This document shows, piece after piece, positions 1-9,500 of a stretch of DNA of 64,000 bases. Origin of the DNA: Arcticibacter eurypsychrophilus (GTDB lineage Bacteria > Bacteroidota > Bacteroidia > Sphingobacteriales > Sphingobacteriaceae); NCBI RefSeq assembly GCF_001730525.1, contig NZ_MDFN01000020.1:1-64000 (forward strand), in the 5' to 3' direction. Below the pieces are notes generated by a model that was given only the letters and a program-made list of their open reading frames with translations, ran no database searches and was not told the DNA's origin. Made by a program: the position numbers and the translations under genes. Position 1 is the stretch's first letter. Each line of letters opens with the position of its first letter.

Positions 1-49
1 CCTTTTTTCTTTTACCGGACAACAGTATAAATTAATCTATTTTATATCC

Positions 50-910
50 ATGATAACTTTAGAAAACGATGATTTTAAAGCGGATATCCATCCGTTTGGC
101 GCTGAACTTCATAGCCTTTACTCCAAAAAAAATAAAATTGAATACCTATGGGATGGCAATCCTGAATTTTGGCCAAGACATTCACCTGTATTATTCCCTA
201 TAGTTGGCGGATTGATAAATGATGCCTATACCTACAAAGGAACTTTATATACATTGGCCAAACATGGTTTTGCCCGTGATACAGAATTTGAAGTAGAAAG
301 CAGTTCAGCTGACAAGGCCACGTTCCTATTAAAAAGCAATGAAGAAACATTAAAAGTTTACCCTTTTGCGTTCGAACTTCGCCTGATCTATACGTTAACG
401 GATAGTGAGATCACCTTAACTTATGAAGTAACCAATCCTGCTCAAGAACCGATGTACTTCTCAATCGGAGCACACCCTGCATTTAAGGTCCCTTTGACTG
501 ACGGAACATACGAAGATCACTCCCTTGTGTTCAGTGAAGAAGAAGATTCGGATAGATGGTTAATTGATGGCAATTATTTAACAGAACCTGTTAAATACAT
601 GGATCACCAGTCTAAAATTGTGTTGAAGCATGATCTATTCTATGAAGATGCGGTAGTTTTTAAAGACCTTAAATCCACTTCAATTTCTATTGTGAATAAT
701 AATAATCCACATGGATTAAAGCACACGTTCAAAGGATTCCCTTATATGGGCATCTGGTCGGCCACTGATGCTAATTTTGTATGCATTGAGCCTTGGTGTG
801 GTATCCCTGATGGCATTAAACACGATCAGAAAATAGAAAACAAAGAAGGAATCAATAAGCTGGATGGCGACAAGAAATGGTCTGCCAGCTGGAGTGTTGC
901 TTGTTTTTAA
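50..910 (+). CDS. Aldose 1-epimerase family protein (LacX-like)
   Basis: A 286-residue protein of the galactose-mutarotase superfold, which interconverts alpha and beta anomers of sugars. The N-terminus (ITLENDDFKADIHPFGAELHSL) and the SPVLFPIVGGL stretch near residue 45 are typical of the LacX/YihR-like branch rather than classical GalM. GAHPAF near residue 143 supplies a conserved His, and CIEPWCG near residue 245 holds the probable catalytic Glu. Cytoplasmic: no signal peptide. It starts at ATG, only 49 bases from the window edge, so its upstream context is invisible. It faces gltX across a strong terminator. The exact sugar is unknown; it could also be a glucose-6-phosphate 1-epimerase relative. 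Confidence 0.88.
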   Translation: MITLENDDFKADIHPFGAELHSLYSKKNKIEYLWDGNPEFWPRHSPVLFPIVGGLINDAYTYKGTLYTLAKHGFARDTEFEVESSSADKATFLLKSNEETLKVYPFAFELRLIYTLTDSEITLTYEVTNPAQEPMYFSIGAHPAFKVPLTDGTYEDHSLVFSEEEDSDRWLIDGNYLTEPVKYMDHQSKIVLKHDLFYEDAVVFKDLKSTSISIVNNNNPHGLKHTFKGFPYMGIWSATDANFVCIEPWCGIPDGIKHDQKIENKEGINKLDGDKKWSASWSVACF

Positions 911-1038
911 TCTTTAATTTACTTGTTTCTGATCCTTTACTTCGGATAAACAATGTTTAGCATTGTTAAAAAGCTATATCTAAAGATTAATTTTCACTTC
1001 ACAAGAACTGAATATTAAACTGGAATAAACATAAGATT

Positions 1039-1115
1039 GATCAAGAATAGACTTTAGATCGAACATCAATAGGTACAAGATGGATCGAGAATAGATAAAA
1101 GATCGAACAAGAATA
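1039..1115 (+). repeat. Two imperfect 33-bp direct repeats, 44-bp period
   Basis: 1039-1071 and 1083-1115 align without gaps; most mismatches fall in the middle. Both carry the cores gatcRAGAATAGA and AGATCGAACA. The second copy supplies the outer part of the terminator stem, so the duplication may have helped create or extend that hairpin. No coding potential. Confidence 0.55.
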
Positions 1116-1175
1116 AACAGAAAGAGGCTGAATCATTGATGATCCAGCCTCTTTCTGTTTATTCTTGTTTTTTTT
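1106..1175 (+). terminator. Rho-independent terminator, 25-bp perfect stem
   Basis: Arms 1106-1130 and 1145-1169 are perfectly complementary over 25 bases, with a 14-base loop (1131-1144) and a T run at 1167-1175. It ends the epimerase transcript. The GC-rich core is AGAGGCTG/CAGCCTCT. Confidence 0.88.
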
Positions 1176-1344
1176 AAAAGTGCTTGATTAACCCTCTTGC
1201 AATCCTTCCTGTTGTTCTATCCTTTATTCGGGAGAAGAACAAACATCAAATTTATCGGGCTTTAAAAATAGCAGCCTTCCAATCCAACAAATTACAATTC
1301 TGTATAAAACACTACATTAAACAGCAGTAAGTAATCTTCTAAAA

Positions 1345-2859
1345 TTATGCTCTAAATAGTTCAAGCGCAATTCCAATTCTTAAAATGGCTTCCTTTTCTC
1401 CAAGTACTTTTGTGATATCAAACACAGCAGGTCCATATTTACCACCTACCAGCATAATGCGGTAAGGCAGCATGACATCCCCTACTTTTAAGCTTTTTTC
1501 CTGAGCTAACTCCTTAAATTGAGCTTCCAGCTCTGCAGAAGTCAAAGCAGCACTACCAAGCAGTATTTCAGAAAATGAGTGAAAGAATTCTTCTTTTTGT
1601 TCTGTCCATTTAGGCTTAACTGAATTTAAATCGTATTCAGACGGAATTTTAAAGAAATATCCAGCTTGTTGAACAAAGTCGGTCATCACCGTACAACGAT
1701 CTTTGATCATATCGATAACGGCCAGTAACTTAATCGGCTCAGCAGTGATACCATTCTTTTTAAAGACTTCATTTACAGCCGGAGCAAGTTGCTTAGCCGC
1801 TGTCTTTTTAATCCATTCGGCACTATACCACTTTGCTTTTTCAAAATCAAATTTCGCACCAGCCTTACTAACGCGATCAAGTGAAAATTTATCAATCAGT
1901 TCTTCGATACTGAACAATTCATTTTCGGTACCATCATTCCAGCCCAACATGGCTAACATATTGATAAACGCTTCCGGCATAAAGCCTAGTTCGCGGAAAC
2001 CTGGAGTAACCTCACCTGTAGCAGGATCGGTCCAGCTCATGGCATATACTGGAAATCCCAATCTGGCACCATCCCTTTTACTCAATTTACCATGACCATC
2101 CGGTTTTAGGATTAAAGGTAAATGAACCCATTTAGGCATGTCATCTTCCCATCCCAGGTACCTCCAGAGCAGTAAATGTACAGGCGCTGATGGCAACCAC
2201 TCTTCACCACGAAAAGCATGCGTTATTTTCATCAGATAGTCATCCACAACCACTGCAAGGTGGTAAGTAGGCATCCCGTCTGCTTTTAAAAGCACTTTAT
2301 CATCAGATAATCCAGCTTCAAAACTTACTTCTCCCCGAATCAGGTCAATGAAAGAAATGGTTTCACCTTCAGGAATCTTTATACGGATCACATATGGAGT
2401 TTCCGCAGCAAGCAAACGTTGCACTTCATCTTCCGGAAGGGAAATCGAATTCTTCATGTCCATACGATGTGCATGTCCATATTGAAAGTTATTAATCTCT
2501 TTGCGCTTGGCATCCAATTCTGCAGATGTATCAAATGCGTAATAGGCATATCCTTCCTTTACCAGCCTTTCTGCGTATTCCCGATACATCGGTTTCCGCT
2601 CACTTTGGCGATATGGGGCATATGGTCCTCCTGCAACCGGACTTTCGTCTGGTTTAAAGCCGCACCAATCCAGGCAATCTAGTATGTATTTTTCAGCACC
2701 TTCAACAAAGCGATTTTGATCGGTATCTTCAATTCTTAGAATAAATTTACCACCGTGTTTTTTTGCAAAAAGGTAGTTAAATAGCACTGTACGTACGCCC
2801 CCTAAGTGCAAGCCACCGGTTGGACTTGGAGCAAAACGTACCCTTACTTTATCCATCAT
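1345..2859 (-). CDS. gltX: Glutamate--tRNA ligase
   Basis: Class I glutamyl-tRNA synthetase, 504 residues (usual bacterial size about 470-510). It charges tRNA-Glu with glutamate in the cytoplasm. The HIGH-type signature is PSPTGGLHLGG (residues 11-21) and the KMSKS-type loop is GKLSKRDGA near residue 258. The IEDTDQNRF motif near residue 43 is also family-typical. The protein begins with two Met residues; either may be the start. A -7 element TATCTTTG on the minus strand (2877-2884) lies 17 bases upstream, implying a leader of about 10 bases. Single-gene transcription unit, convergent with the epimerase gene. Confidence 0.97.
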   Translation of the reverse strand: MMDKVRVRFAPSPTGGLHLGGVRTVLFNYLFAKKHGGKFILRIEDTDQNRFVEGAEKYILDCLDWCGFKPDESPVAGGPYAPYRQSERKPMYREYAERLVKEGYAYYAFDTSAELDAKRKEINNFQYGHAHRMDMKNSISLPEDEVQRLLAAETPYVIRIKIPEGETISFIDLIRGEVSFEAGLSDDKVLLKADGMPTYHLAVVVDDYLMKITHAFRGEEWLPSAPVHLLLWRYLGWEDDMPKWVHLPLILKPDGHGKLSKRDGARLGFPVYAMSWTDPATGEVTPGFRELGFMPEAFINMLAMLGWNDGTENELFSIEELIDKFSLDRVSKAGAKFDFEKAKWYSAEWIKKTAAKQLAPAVNEVFKKNGITAEPIKLLAVIDMIKDRCTVMTDFVQQAGYFFKIPSEYDLNSVKPKWTEQKEEFFHSFSEILLGSAALTSAELEAQFKELAQEKSLKVGDVMLPYRIMLVGGKYGPAVFDITKVLGEKEAILRIGIALELFRA

Positions 2860-2876
2860 AATATTTAATTAAAATC

Positions 2877-2884
2877 CAAAGATA
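2877..2884 (-). promoter_or_regulatory. Putative gltX -7 promoter element TATCTTTG
   Basis: Matches the Bacteroidota -7 consensus TAnnTTTG on the minus strand, 17 bases before the gltX start codon. I found no clear TTG at -33. Confidence 0.5.
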
Positions 2885-2958
2885 CGCTTAATCGCATTAT
2901 CCATAATATCCAGATACGCATTACCCCCCCATGATCCAATTAGCTTATAATTTTATAG

Positions 2959-3032
2959 CACCTATCTTTCAGATGAACCGCACCTTCTACGCACCTTCTC
3001 CGCTCGGGATTGGATTACCTGAAAGACAGGTG
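2959..3032. repeat. Hairpin element with 14-bp arms and internal GCACCTTCT repeats
   Basis: Arms cacctatctttcag (2959-2972) and ctgaaagacaggtg (3019-3032) pair over 14 positions. On the minus strand the single irregular pair is a G-U wobble, on the plus strand an A-C mismatch. The RNA form, if any, is therefore better on the minus strand. The 46-base interior is unusually GC-rich for the region and carries GCACCTTCT twice (2980-2988 and 2991-2999). It lies upstream of the likely gltX promoter, so it is not simply a gltX leader. It could be a palindromic repeat (REP/MITE-like) or a structured RNA; I do not recognise a known riboswitch. Confidence 0.55.
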
Positions 3033-3502
3033 AAAATTAATTTGCTAAAAGTTACAAATACAATAATAAGTTGAGGCGTTTATCCTAATGGGTCCTGATA
3101 AATAAGAAACGATTAAAATGAAGGCAACCCGTTTAGAATAATTTAAAATTTTAAAAACAGAGCATTTATGAATACCCCTTAACCCAAGTTAAAATAGGTT
3201 GAGAGAAATACTTAAGATGGTTTTTATATCTTATGTATTGCAGGTAGCCAATGTTCGTTTAAGCAAATTATCTGATGCTAAAACACTTAAAAGTAATTTC
3301 AAGCATTTCAATACAAGCTTATATCTTGGTTCTTCCCAATCAAAAAAGCCCTTTATTTTAACGACCGGAAGGTATAAATAGGTCATCCCTATGCCTTATT
3401 TCAAATTTCATGCGCTATTAATAAGCAAAGTTTCTATTTTTGACTACCTTTTCTATAGATTTACACATAATAAAAATTAGAAAGGCAATTCTTTTTCATA
3501 CC

Positions 3503-4219
3503 ATGTTAGATACACTGCAAAATAAATTAGAAGATTTAGTTCCGACCTTATCGCAACTATCGCCACAAGAGGGACTTTCCTTATTGGCTCAGCAGTTTGA
3601 AGGAAAGATCATTTTTTCGACTAGTTTCAGCTGGGAAGATCAGGTTATTGCTCATATGATTTTATCGCAATCCCTTCCTGTTAAGATTTTCACATTGGAT
3701 ACCGGTCGTTTATTTGGTGAAACGTATTATGTTTGGAGCCGTACAAATGAGTTATACAACACGAAGATTAGTGCTTACTATCCGAACCAGGAGCATATTG
3801 AACGCTTTGTAACGGAAAAAGGTCCTAATTCATTTTATGAATCGGTAGAGAACAGGAAGTCCTGTTGTTACATCCGTAAAGTGGAGCCCCTAAAAAGAGC
3901 CTTAGCCGGAAACCAGTTATGGGTTACAGGTTTACGGGCTGAGCACTCCCCCGAAAGAGGTGACCTTCCTGCTTTGGAATGGGACGAAGGCAATCAAATA
4001 TTAAAATATCATCCTCTTTTACATTGGACAACAGAGGAAGTAAAAGAATTCATAAACAAGAACGGAATACCTTACAATACCCTTCATGATAAAGGATTTG
4101 TCAGTATTGGATGCCTTCCATGTACACGTGCCATACAGCCTGGAGATGATTTCAGAGCTGGAAGATGGTGGTGGGAAGACAAGGCCAGTAAAGAATGTGG
4201 CCTACATGCTCATTCCTAA
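3503..4219 (+). CDS. cysH: Adenylyl-sulfate (APS/PAPS) reductase
   Basis: Reduces activated sulfate to sulfite in assimilatory sulfate reduction. The protein is 238 residues from the chosen ATG. An in-frame 21-codon extension to 3440 has no family similarity, so I start at MLDTLQNKL. The four Cys of the [4Fe-4S] cluster are present: CC at residues 121-122 (SCCYIRKVEPL) and CxxC at 204/207 (GCLPCTR). That marks the iron-sulfur, APS-using type rather than the E. coli PAPS type. The catalytic Cys is in the C-terminal KECGLH (C232). First gene of a cysH-cysD-cysN cluster, 18 bases before cysD. No cysC kinase is seen, consistent with direct use of APS. Confidence 0.94.
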   Translation: MLDTLQNKLEDLVPTLSQLSPQEGLSLLAQQFEGKIIFSTSFSWEDQVIAHMILSQSLPVKIFTLDTGRLFGETYYVWSRTNELYNTKISAYYPNQEHIERFVTEKGPNSFYESVENRKSCCYIRKVEPLKRALAGNQLWVTGLRAEHSPERGDLPALEWDEGNQILKYHPLLHWTTEEVKEFINKNGIPYNTLHDKGFVSIGCLPCTRAIQPGDDFRAGRWWWEDKASKECGLHAHS

Positions 4220-4237
4220 TTATTAAATAAAGTTTTT

Positions 4238-5146
4238 ATGCCGCAACATACATTGAATTATCTTGACCTGCTTGAAGCGGAGTCTATACACATTATGCGC
4301 GAGGTGGCGGGTCAGTTCGAACGTCCCTGCCTTCTTTTTTCAGGTGGAAAAGATTCGATCACACTCGTTCAACTTGCTTTAAAAGCCTTTAAACCAGGTA
4401 AAATACCTTTCCCTTTGGTTCATATTGATACCGGACATAACTTTCCGGAAGCTTTAGAATATAGGGATAGAATGGCTAAAGAAGCGGGTGCAAAACTGAT
4501 TGTCAGGAAAGTGGAAGATACCATTAAGGCCAGAGGTTTAAAAGAAGCGGGGGGAAAGTTCCCTTCACGTAATGCCCTGCAGTCGTATACTTTACTGGAT
4601 ACGATTGAAGAGTTTGGTTTTGATGCCTGTATTGGCGGTGCGCGTCGTGATGAAGAAAAAGCGAGAGCGAAAGAACGTATTTTTTCTGTGAGGGATGAAT
4701 TCGGTCAATGGGATCCTAAAAAACAACGTCCGGAACTTTGGAACTTATACAATGGTATGATTGCTAAAGGAGAAAACGTTCGTGTATTTCCGATCAGCAA
4801 TTGGGTGGAGCTTGACGTTTGGAATTATATCAAACGCGAAGGCATCCAACTTCCTTCCATTTATTTTACGCATGAGCGTGAAGTAATCATACACAATGAG
4901 TACCTGGTGGCTATGTCCGAATTTGTTCGTGTAGATGAAGGCGATGTAATTGTGAAACGGAATGTACGTTATAGAACCGTTGGCGATATGACTTGTACGG
5001 CTGCGGTTGCGTCCACAGCGGCTACAATTGATGATATCATCAAGGAAATTCAACATACGAATATCAGTGAGCGCGGTGAAACCAGGATCGATGACCAGGT
5101 ATCAGAAGCAGCTATGGAAGACCGTAAAAAGAACGGTTACTTTTAG
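4238..5146 (+). CDS. cysD: Sulfate adenylyltransferase subunit 2
   Basis: The 302-residue ATP-pyrophosphatase subunit of ATP sulfurylase. It forms APS from ATP and sulfate with GTP hydrolysis supplied by CysN. The PP-loop SGGKDS is at residues 35-40, and the family-typical ARRDEEKARAKERIFS and EWDVWNYI-like segments follow. Length equals the usual CysD (about 300). It lies between cysH and cysN in the same direction and is presumably co-transcribed with them. Confidence 0.96.
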   Translation: MPQHTLNYLDLLEAESIHIMREVAGQFERPCLLFSGGKDSITLVQLALKAFKPGKIPFPLVHIDTGHNFPEALEYRDRMAKEAGAKLIVRKVEDTIKARGLKEAGGKFPSRNALQSYTLLDTIEEFGFDACIGGARRDEEKARAKERIFSVRDEFGQWDPKKQRPELWNLYNGMIAKGENVRVFPISNWVELDVWNYIKREGIQLPSIYFTHEREVIIHNEYLVAMSEFVRVDEGDVIVKRNVRYRTVGDMTCTAAVASTAATIDDIIKEIQHTNISERGETRIDDQVSEAAMEDRKKNGYF

Positions 5147-5244
5147 TCCCTGTGTATTAACAAATTGCTCTTTCGGGAGCTTAATAATCATGATGAGGCG
5201 AATGCAATAGGCATGAGTCCTAATTTGGAAGAATAAAAATTACA

Positions 5245-6486
5245 ATGGATTTACTTCGATTTATAACTGCCGGTAGTGTTGATGATGGAAAGAGTACCTT
5301 AATAGGGCGCCTTTTATATGATACAGATTCTATAAAGGTTGATCAGCTTGAAACAATACTAAAGCAAAGTAAAAATAAGTCTGAAGGGGAAATAGATCTT
5401 GCCCTATTTACAGACGGTCTCCGCGCGGAAAGAGAGCAAGGAATAACAATTGATGTAGCCTATAAATACTTTGCTACTGAAAAGCGTAAATTTATTATTG
5501 CTGATGCTCCAGGGCATATTCAATATACCCGTAACATGGTTACGGGTGCTTCAAACTCTGATTTGATCATCATTTTAGTGGATGCTCGTTTAGGGGTTAT
5601 TGAACAAACCCGTCGTCATAGCATTATCGCTTCGTTATTGCAGATCCCGCATGTGGTGGTTACCATCAACAAGATGGATATGGTTAACTTTTCGGAAGAG
5701 GTGTATAATACCATCGTGGCGGATTATTCCAAGATGGCCGATATGCTGAAGATAAAGGATGTGACTTTTATTCCGATTTCTGCGCTGAACGGTGATAATA
5801 TTGTAAACCCTTCGATCAACACCCCTTGGTATAAAGGAGAAACGTTGCTTAACCTGCTGGAGACGATCAATATAACCAATGACATCAATTATGAAGAATC
5901 GCGTTTCCCGGTACAATTTGTCATCCGTCCGCAGTCTGAAGATCTTCATGATTACCGTGGATATGCAGGAAAAGTACTGAGTGGAACCTATAAGAAAGGC
6001 GACGTTGTTACGATTCTTCCTGATGGCATTGATTCTACCATTAAAGCAGTTGAAGTTCATGGAATTGAAGTGGACGAAGCTTTCGCGCCTCAAAGTGCTG
6101 TGATCCGACTGACTGATGATATCGATATTAACCGGGGTGACCTGATTGTAAAAAAATCAAATATTCTTAAAGTATCACAAGAAATTGAAGCTACGTTATG
6201 CTGGATGGACACTAAGCCGTTAGTAGTAGGCAATAAATATCTATTGCAGGTACAAAGCAAACGAGTTCGTTGCGTGATAAAAGAGATCAACTATAAGCTT
6301 GATGTGAATACGCTTGTCAAACATGAACAATTTGATCCGGTAGGATTGAATGATGTGGTTCATGTGCTGATTAAAACCGCATCCCCTATCGCTTATGATA
6401 GTTACAACACGTTAAGGGCAAATGGTGGAGCAATTTTGATCGATGAAACGGCTCACACTACTGTTGCCGGTTGCATGCTTTCATAA
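5245..6486 (+). CDS. cysN: Sulfate adenylyltransferase subunit 1 (GTPase)
   Basis: The regulatory GTPase subunit of ATP sulfurylase, 413 residues, EF-Tu-like. G1 is AGSVDDGKST (residues 9-18), G3 is DAPGHIQY, G4 is NKMD, followed by beta-barrel domains. There is no C-terminal APS kinase (CysC) fusion, which agrees with the iron-sulfur-type CysH that takes APS directly. A 98-base gap separates it from cysD, with no recognisable gene. No sulfite reductase or siroheme gene follows; the next gene is the unrelated DUF4175 gene 48 bases downstream. Confidence 0.95.
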   Translation: MDLLRFITAGSVDDGKSTLIGRLLYDTDSIKVDQLETILKQSKNKSEGEIDLALFTDGLRAEREQGITIDVAYKYFATEKRKFIIADAPGHIQYTRNMVTGASNSDLIIILVDARLGVIEQTRRHSIIASLLQIPHVVVTINKMDMVNFSEEVYNTIVADYSKMADMLKIKDVTFIPISALNGDNIVNPSINTPWYKGETLLNLLETINITNDINYEESRFPVQFVIRPQSEDLHDYRGYAGKVLSGTYKKGDVVTILPDGIDSTIKAVEVHGIEVDEAFAPQSAVIRLTDDIDINRGDLIVKKSNILKVSQEIEATLCWMDTKPLVVGNKYLLQVQSKRVRCVIKEINYKLDVNTLVKHEQFDPVGLNDVVHVLIKTASPIAYDSYNTLRANGGAILIDETAHTTVAGCMLS

Positions 6487-6534
6487 AGCTACGATTTCAT
6501 ATTTATTCATTATCTTCGGATATGAACGGATGAT

Positions 6535-9500
6535 ATGGGGAATTCAGCCGAAAACTTTAGTGATCTCATCTCTAAGATAGATGAGTTTATCCGTAAATAC
6601 TATTTCAACAAAATAGTAAGAGGATTGATATATCTGGCTGCAGCAGGATTTGCTGGATATATTATCATTACACTATCCGAATATTATGGAAACTTCAGCC
6701 CGGTGATACGGGCTGTTCTTTTATTTAGCTTTCTCCTGCTGAACAGCCTACTGTTTTTTCGATTCATCTTCTGGCCCCTCCTATCTTATTTTAAGCTTGG
6801 AAAAAGAATCAATTACCTCCAGGCATCTGAAATAATTGGAAAGCACTTTCCAACGGTTAAAGATAAGTTGATCAATACGCTGCAATTAAAGGAATTATCC
6901 TCCAGAAGCGAGGATGGGAGTCAAATTATTGAGCATGCTATTAATCAGAAGATCGCAGAACTCAGGCCTATCCCTTTTCATACGGCTATTCGCATTCGGG
7001 ATAATAAAAAGTACTTCCGATATGCTTTGCCTCCTATTTTTCTGATTGTGATCATTGCATTTACAGCTCCTTATATATTCAGCGAAAGCACAGAAAGAAT
7101 TCTGCATTACAAAACACGGTTTGTAAAGAAAGCGCCCTTTGAGTTTGTGGTTCTAAACGCCAATCTTCGTGCTTTTCAGGGAGAAGATTTAACGCTGCAG
7201 GTTAAGCTGACCGGGAATGAGATTCCTGATGAGATTTATGTGGAGGAGGGATTGAATACCTACAAGCTTCAGAAAGATAACCTGGTGCATTTTAAGCATG
7301 TTTTTAGAAACTTACAAAAGGATAAAACGATTCGTCTTTTTGCCGGCGAATTCTATTCGGAGCCGTATGTGCTGAAAGTGATTCAGAAGCCTTCGTTGGT
7401 TAATTTGTTTGTTAAAATTAACTATCCTTATTATTTAGGCTTGCGAAATGAAATAAGAAAGGACCTGACTGATTTAACGGTACCGGAGGGGACTAACATC
7501 CATTATGGGATAAATACCCACTACGCTACTAAAATACGTCTTCATGACGGATCAAAGCAAACCATTCTTCAACCGGTATCGCTCAATCATTTTGAGTATT
7601 CTTTAAAAGCCAGGAAAAGTATGGAATTGCGCATTGCTCCTCAAAGTACTACTTTGGTTAATGGGACTGATTTCATGTCTTTTCGGTTAAACGTGATTCC
7701 TGATGAAAGGCCAACGATACAAATTATCGAAAAAGAGGATACTCCGAATAATAAAGCGACTTCTTTTATTGGGCAGCTGGCAGATGATCATGGTTTCTCC
7801 AGTTTGAAAATTCATTACCGGGTTAAAGATCAGGGGAAACTTTCGAAAGCAAGTTCCCGAAACATTCCTGTAGATAAAAAGGCTACCCAGTATTCCTTTA
7901 TTTATGCGGTTAAATCCAATGATTTCAAGCTGAAGCCTGGACAAGAGTTAGAGTTCTACATTGAGGTATCTGATAATGATGCCGTAAATGGCTTTAAATC
8001 TGCACGTAGCGAAACAATGCGGATTAAAAGGCTGACGGTTTCGCAGGTAGAAAAGAATGTGGATCAATCTACCCGGGTAACGGAGCAGAAGCTACAGCAG
8101 GCCATTAAAGAAGCCTCTCTCATTGAGCGTGAAACTAAACGGATCAAAAAAGAGCTGATGAATCAGAACAGCTTATCTTTTGATCAAAAGAAACAGGTAA
8201 CTGATTTATTAGGCAAGCAGAAAGAGCTGGAAAAACTGATTGATCAGATTAAAAAGGAAAGTGAGAAAAACTACCAGGAACAGAATTCCGAGCTTTTAAA
8301 TCAAGCGACATTAACCGATCAGCAGAAGCAATTGCAAAAGCTTCTGGAACAGGTGATGGATGAAAAAACGCAAGCCTTATTAAACAGTATTGAGAAAATG
8401 CTGATGGAAAACAATAAAGCCCAGACTCAGGAGGAGTTAGGCAAAATGCAATTGGAAAATAAAGGAGTTCAGAAGGAGCTGGACCGGATCCTTGAGTTAT
8501 ACAAACAATTGCAATTTGATCAGAAATTAACTGCTTCAATTAATGATTTGAAGAGGGCGGCTGATCAGCAAAATAAGTTAAACAAGTCTGTTGAAGAGAA
8601 GAGGTCTACTTTCCAGGACGCGGCGGCTCAGCAAGAGAAATTATCTAAAGAATTTGAGGACATTACGAAGCAGCTGGAAAGTTTAAAGAAAAAGAATGAA
8701 GAGCTGGAAAAAAGTCATCCTTTAGCAGACCTCTCGAAAGAAGAGAAAGAGGTGAATGAAGAGCAAAAGAAGAGTAAAAATAGCCTTCGGGCAAACAATG
8801 CGGATCCTGCACAAAAAAGCATGCAAAAGGCAGCGGATCAGATAGCTGAGATGGCTAAACGGATGGAGGCGATGAAGGAAACATCCAAGACATCAGAAAA
8901 TAAGGTTAATCTTCAGGCGCTAAGGGAAATATTAGCCAATCTTTTAAAGTCTTCTTTTGATCAGGAATCTATATTAATAGCTACCCGTAAAAGTGTTGCT
9001 ACTGACCCTTTGCTGGTAAGCCATACGCAAAAGCAGTTACAGATCCGCAATAATATACAGGTTATTGGAGACAGTTTAGCTGTTTTAAGCAGACAGATCC
9101 CTCAGATTGAATCTGTGGTTAGTCAGGAACTCAAAACGATCACTGAGCGCATTAATTATTCATTGGAGAGTATGGCTGAGCGGAGTATTCAAGAAGCGGT
9201 CAGCGATCAGCAAAGCGCCATGGCTTCTATCAATAACCTGGCATTGCTGCTAACGGAGGTGGAGGAACATCTGCAGAAAGCGATGAAGAATGCTTCATCG
9301 GGAGGTAAAGGAAGTCAGCAAAGTTTATCACAACTCGGTCAGCGGCAAGATCAGCTAAATAAAAACATGGAGAAAGCCAGGGAACAAATGAAACAAAATG
9401 GCTCCGAAAGTGGTAGAATTAGAGGTCAGGTAAATTTATCGCAGCAATTTGCAAGAATGGCTCGTGAGCAGAATTTAATCAGGCAGACCTTGCAGCAAAT

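Larger units (their letters stand above)
911..1344. other. Intergenic region between convergent genes
   Basis: 434 bases without a gene. It contains two diverged 33-base direct repeats (1039-1071 and 1083-1115, both beginning gatc and containing agatcgaacA), the second of which runs into the left arm of the terminator at 1106-1169. I see nothing recognisable in 1176-1344. Confidence 0.6.
2860..3502. other. Long intergenic region between gltX and cysH
   Basis: 643 bases. It holds the gltX promoter (2877-2884), the hairpin element at 2959-3032 and AT-rich DNA in front of cysH. A 60-codon open frame at 3199-3381 has no recognisable protein and I do not call it. I could not find a convincing TAnnTTTG promoter for cysH; tagattta at 3456-3463 is one base off consensus. 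Confidence 0.55.

Noticed and set aside
1703-2095. Plus-strand open frames inside gltX
   Set aside because: Shadows of the well-supported gltX on the opposite strand.
2959-3032. SAM or other known riboswitch before cysH
   Set aside because: The typical S-box core motifs are absent, pairing is better on the minus strand and the element is far from the cysH start.
3199-3381. 60-codon open frame between gltX and cysH
   Set aside because: No recognisable protein, AT-rich intergenic context and no promoter or neighbours that support it.
3436-3463. cysH promoter
   Set aside because: Candidate tagattta is one base off consensus and the TTTG spacing (13) is wrong.
5007-5210. Open frame overlapping the end of cysD
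   Set aside because: Different frame from a clear gene; no family.
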